A stretch of DNA of 9,433 bases, from the NCBI GenBank assembly GCA_002482845.1, contig DLGT01000115.1:1-9433 (forward strand), in the 5' to 3' direction. The notes beneath the pieces were generated by a model that ran no database searches, had not been told where the DNA came from, and was given only the letters and a program-made list of their open reading frames with translations. The stretch comes from Saprospiraceae bacterium UBA7687 (lineage in GTDB: Bacteria > Bacteroidota > Bacteroidia > Chitinophagales > Saprospiraceae). A program made the translations under genes and the position numbers. Shown in pieces: positions 8,826-9,433 of this stretch (positions within the stretch are counted from its first letter, which is position 1; each line of letters opens with the position of its first letter).

Positions 8826-8848
8826 TTAAACTGATCATATCCGTTTAA
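8826..8848. promoter_or_regulatory. Inverted repeat in the lipoprotein promoter region, possible operator
   Basis: TTAAAC at 8826-8831 and GTTTAA at 8843-8848 are perfect inverted copies separated by 11 nt, and the spacer begins with the palindrome TGATCA (8832-8837). A second, offset pair is CTGAT at 8831-8835 with ATCAG at 8848-8852. The repeat fills the space between the candidate -7 and -33 elements, where a repressor would act. No regulator gene is visible nearby, so the operator role is inference. Confidence 0.3.
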
Positions 8849-8869
8849 TCAGAAATCACATTTTATAGA

Positions 8870-8902
8870 TTTTATTAAAGACATATTTGTTCTTTAATAA
8901 AA
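8870..8902. repeat. Perfect 11-bp inverted repeat with an 11-nt loop
   Basis: TTTTATTAAAG at 8870-8880 and CTTTAATAAAA at 8892-8902 are exact reverse complements. The loop can extend the stem by AC/GT if one T is bulged, giving up to 13 pairs around a 6-nt loop. It has only one G:C pair in the main stem and no T-tract on either side. It lies about 70-100 nt upstream of the lipoprotein start. It could be a protein-binding palindrome, an RNA hairpin, or a remnant; the sequence does not decide. Confidence 0.6.
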
Positions 8903-9009
8903 CATACACCATTTCAAAACATCATTATTTTTTTTTTACGAGCCACGCAGCAGAACTACATAAAAAACGAAAGTCTTAACCATACTAATATAAAGCTACT
9001 AAATATATC

Positions 9010-9071
9010 GTCCCTAAAGGACTAAAAATTATACATCTATTTTTTCTACCCATATGCGTACTTAATGGTAC
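9010..9071. repeat. Two related mini-hairpins, possible decayed intergenic repeat
   Basis: GTCC at 9010-9013 pairs with GGAC at 9019-9022 around CTAAA. GTAC at 9058-9061 pairs with GTAC at 9068-9071 around TTAATG. The two sites look like diverged copies of one motif (CGTCCCTAAAGGAC and CGTACTTAATGGTAC) 48 bp apart. The first resembles the CGTCCCTnnAGGGACG-type interspersed repeat I recall from Bacteroidota intergenic DNA. That resemblance is from memory, so confidence is low. Confidence 0.3.
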
Positions 9072-9211
9072 TTTATGCAATCAGCCATAACAATAGAAAT
9101 TAATTAAGAAATATAAGCAATCTTGAACAGCTTTATAGGCATCAACACGAAAAAAAATGGCAAAAAATAATTTTTATAAAATATACAAAGACGTTATCCT
9201 TTCAAGCTTTT

Positions 9212-9254
9212 TAGGATTATTTTTGCATGGTGTAAAGTTATTGTAGGATTATTT
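9212..9254 (+). repeat. Exact 11-nt direct repeat TAGGATTATTT
   Basis: The word TAGGATTATTT occurs at 9212-9222 and again at 9244-9254, a 32-nt offset. The first copy runs into TATTTTTG at 9218-9225, which fits the -7 promoter consensus on the plus strand but has no good -33 partner and no gene behind it. In DNA this AT-rich, both could be chance. Confidence 0.35.
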
Positions 9255-9276
9255 AATTAACCTGTGTAGCTATTTT

Positions 9277-9296
9277 AGGACGAGACAGGACGAGAC
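9277..9296 (+). repeat. Two exact tandem copies of AGGACGAGAC
   Basis: The decamer AGGACGAGAC occupies 9277-9286 and 9287-9296 with no mismatch. It sits just before the 11-bp array but has a 10-bp period and a different unit, so it is listed separately. It may be the start of the same repeat-prone tract. Confidence 0.7.
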
Positions 9297-9311
9297 ATCA
9301 AGTATTGTTCC

Positions 9312-9433
9312 CCCGACCTTCCCCCGACGTTCACCCGACCATTGCCCGACCATGTCCCGACGTTCTCTCGATGGAACACCGTAGGAACTCCATAGATATT
9401 CCATAGATACTCCATAGATACTCCGTACTTACT
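9312..9433. repeat. Degenerate 11-bp tandem array, eleven units, open at the window edge
   Basis: Eleven consecutive 11-bp units run from 9312 to 9432 without losing register. Units 1-5 each start with an invariant CCCGAC, at 9312, 9323, 9334, 9345 and 9356. Unit 6 (CTCGAT) is transitional and unit 7 starts ACCGTA. Units 8-10 start with TCCATA (9389, 9400, 9411), the last two being identical (TCCATAGATAC), and unit 11 starts TCCGTA. The other five bases vary more. The third base is C in every unit. The period is not a multiple of three and a TAG interrupts the frame opening at 9312, so it is not a coding repeat. On the minus strand, units 1-5 give five G-tracts of 3-5 bases separated by 6-8 nt. 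The array probably continues past the window. Confidence 0.85.

Larger units (their letters stand above)
8802..9433. other. Gene-poor 632-nt region rich in repeats
   Basis: I see no convincing protein or RNA gene here. From left to right it contains a promoter candidate for the lipoprotein gene, an inverted repeat at 8826-8848, a perfect 11-bp-stem inverted repeat at 8870-8902, a run of ten T at 8928-8937, two mini-hairpins at 9010-9071, an exact 11-nt direct repeat at 9212 and 9244, a 10-bp tandem duplication at 9277-9296, and an 11-bp-period array from about 9312 to the window edge. The left part is very AT-rich; base composition shifts sharply to C-rich on the plus strand at about 9310. 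Confidence 0.7.

Noticed and set aside
9218..9225. TATTTTTG on the plus strand as a promoter driving into the 11-bp array
   Set aside because: It matches TAnnTTTG, but no well-placed TTG precedes it and no gene follows. About one such match is expected by chance in this much AT-rich DNA.
9157..9246. A 29-residue reading frame starting ATGGCAAAAAAT and ending at TAG, with a hydrophobic C-terminal half
   Set aside because: Too short and too AT-rich to separate from chance, with no promoter match, no partner gene and no recognisable motif. Conservation in relatives would be needed to revive it.
9312..9433. CRISPR array
   Set aside because: Units are 11 bp with no 20-40-bp repeat and spacer pattern, and no cas genes are in the window.

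Overview
The window reads as ordinary chromosome of a Bacteroidota bacterium, most likely in the Saprospiria/Chitinophagia part of the phylum. The evidence is an AT-rich background, no Shine-Dalgarno sequences before any gene, one exact match to the Bacteroidota -7 promoter element (TAnnTTTG), a lipoprotein that joins MORN-type repeats to a TonB C-terminal domain, and a helical protein family I recall only from this phylum. The lineage is an inference from these traits; no rRNA or other marker is present.

Layout: positions 1-118 are the downstream flank of gltD and hold no gene. On the minus strand, gltB (1649-6223) and gltD (119-1582) form a two-gene unit with a 66-nt spacer. They encode the large and small subunits of NADPH-dependent glutamate synthase, which makes glutamate from glutamine and 2-oxoglutarate. 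A 188-nt divergent spacer (6224-6411) separates gltB from a plus-strand gene (6412-7905) for a 497-residue all-helical, TPR-like cytoplasmic protein of unknown function. That gene converges on a minus-strand lipoprotein gene (7917-8801); their stop codons are 11 nt apart and both lie inside one predicted hairpin. The last 632 nt (8802-9433) show no convincing gene. They hold several inverted repeats and, at the right edge, a degenerate tandem array with a strict 11-bp period that runs out of the window.

How the parts relate: gltB and gltD encode one enzyme. GltD oxidises NADPH and passes electrons through FAD and iron-sulfur clusters to the FMN site of GltB, while the GltB glutaminase domain supplies ammonia. 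The helical protein and the lipoprotein show no evident link to nitrogen metabolism or to each other beyond sharing a terminator region.

I found no convincing new multigene system. The sequences most worth a second look are non-coding: the 11-bp array at 9312-9432 (with G-tracts on the minus strand), a perfect 11-bp-stem inverted repeat at 8870-8902, a heptad repeat directly before the gltD start codon, and an inverted repeat next to the lipoprotein promoter candidate.
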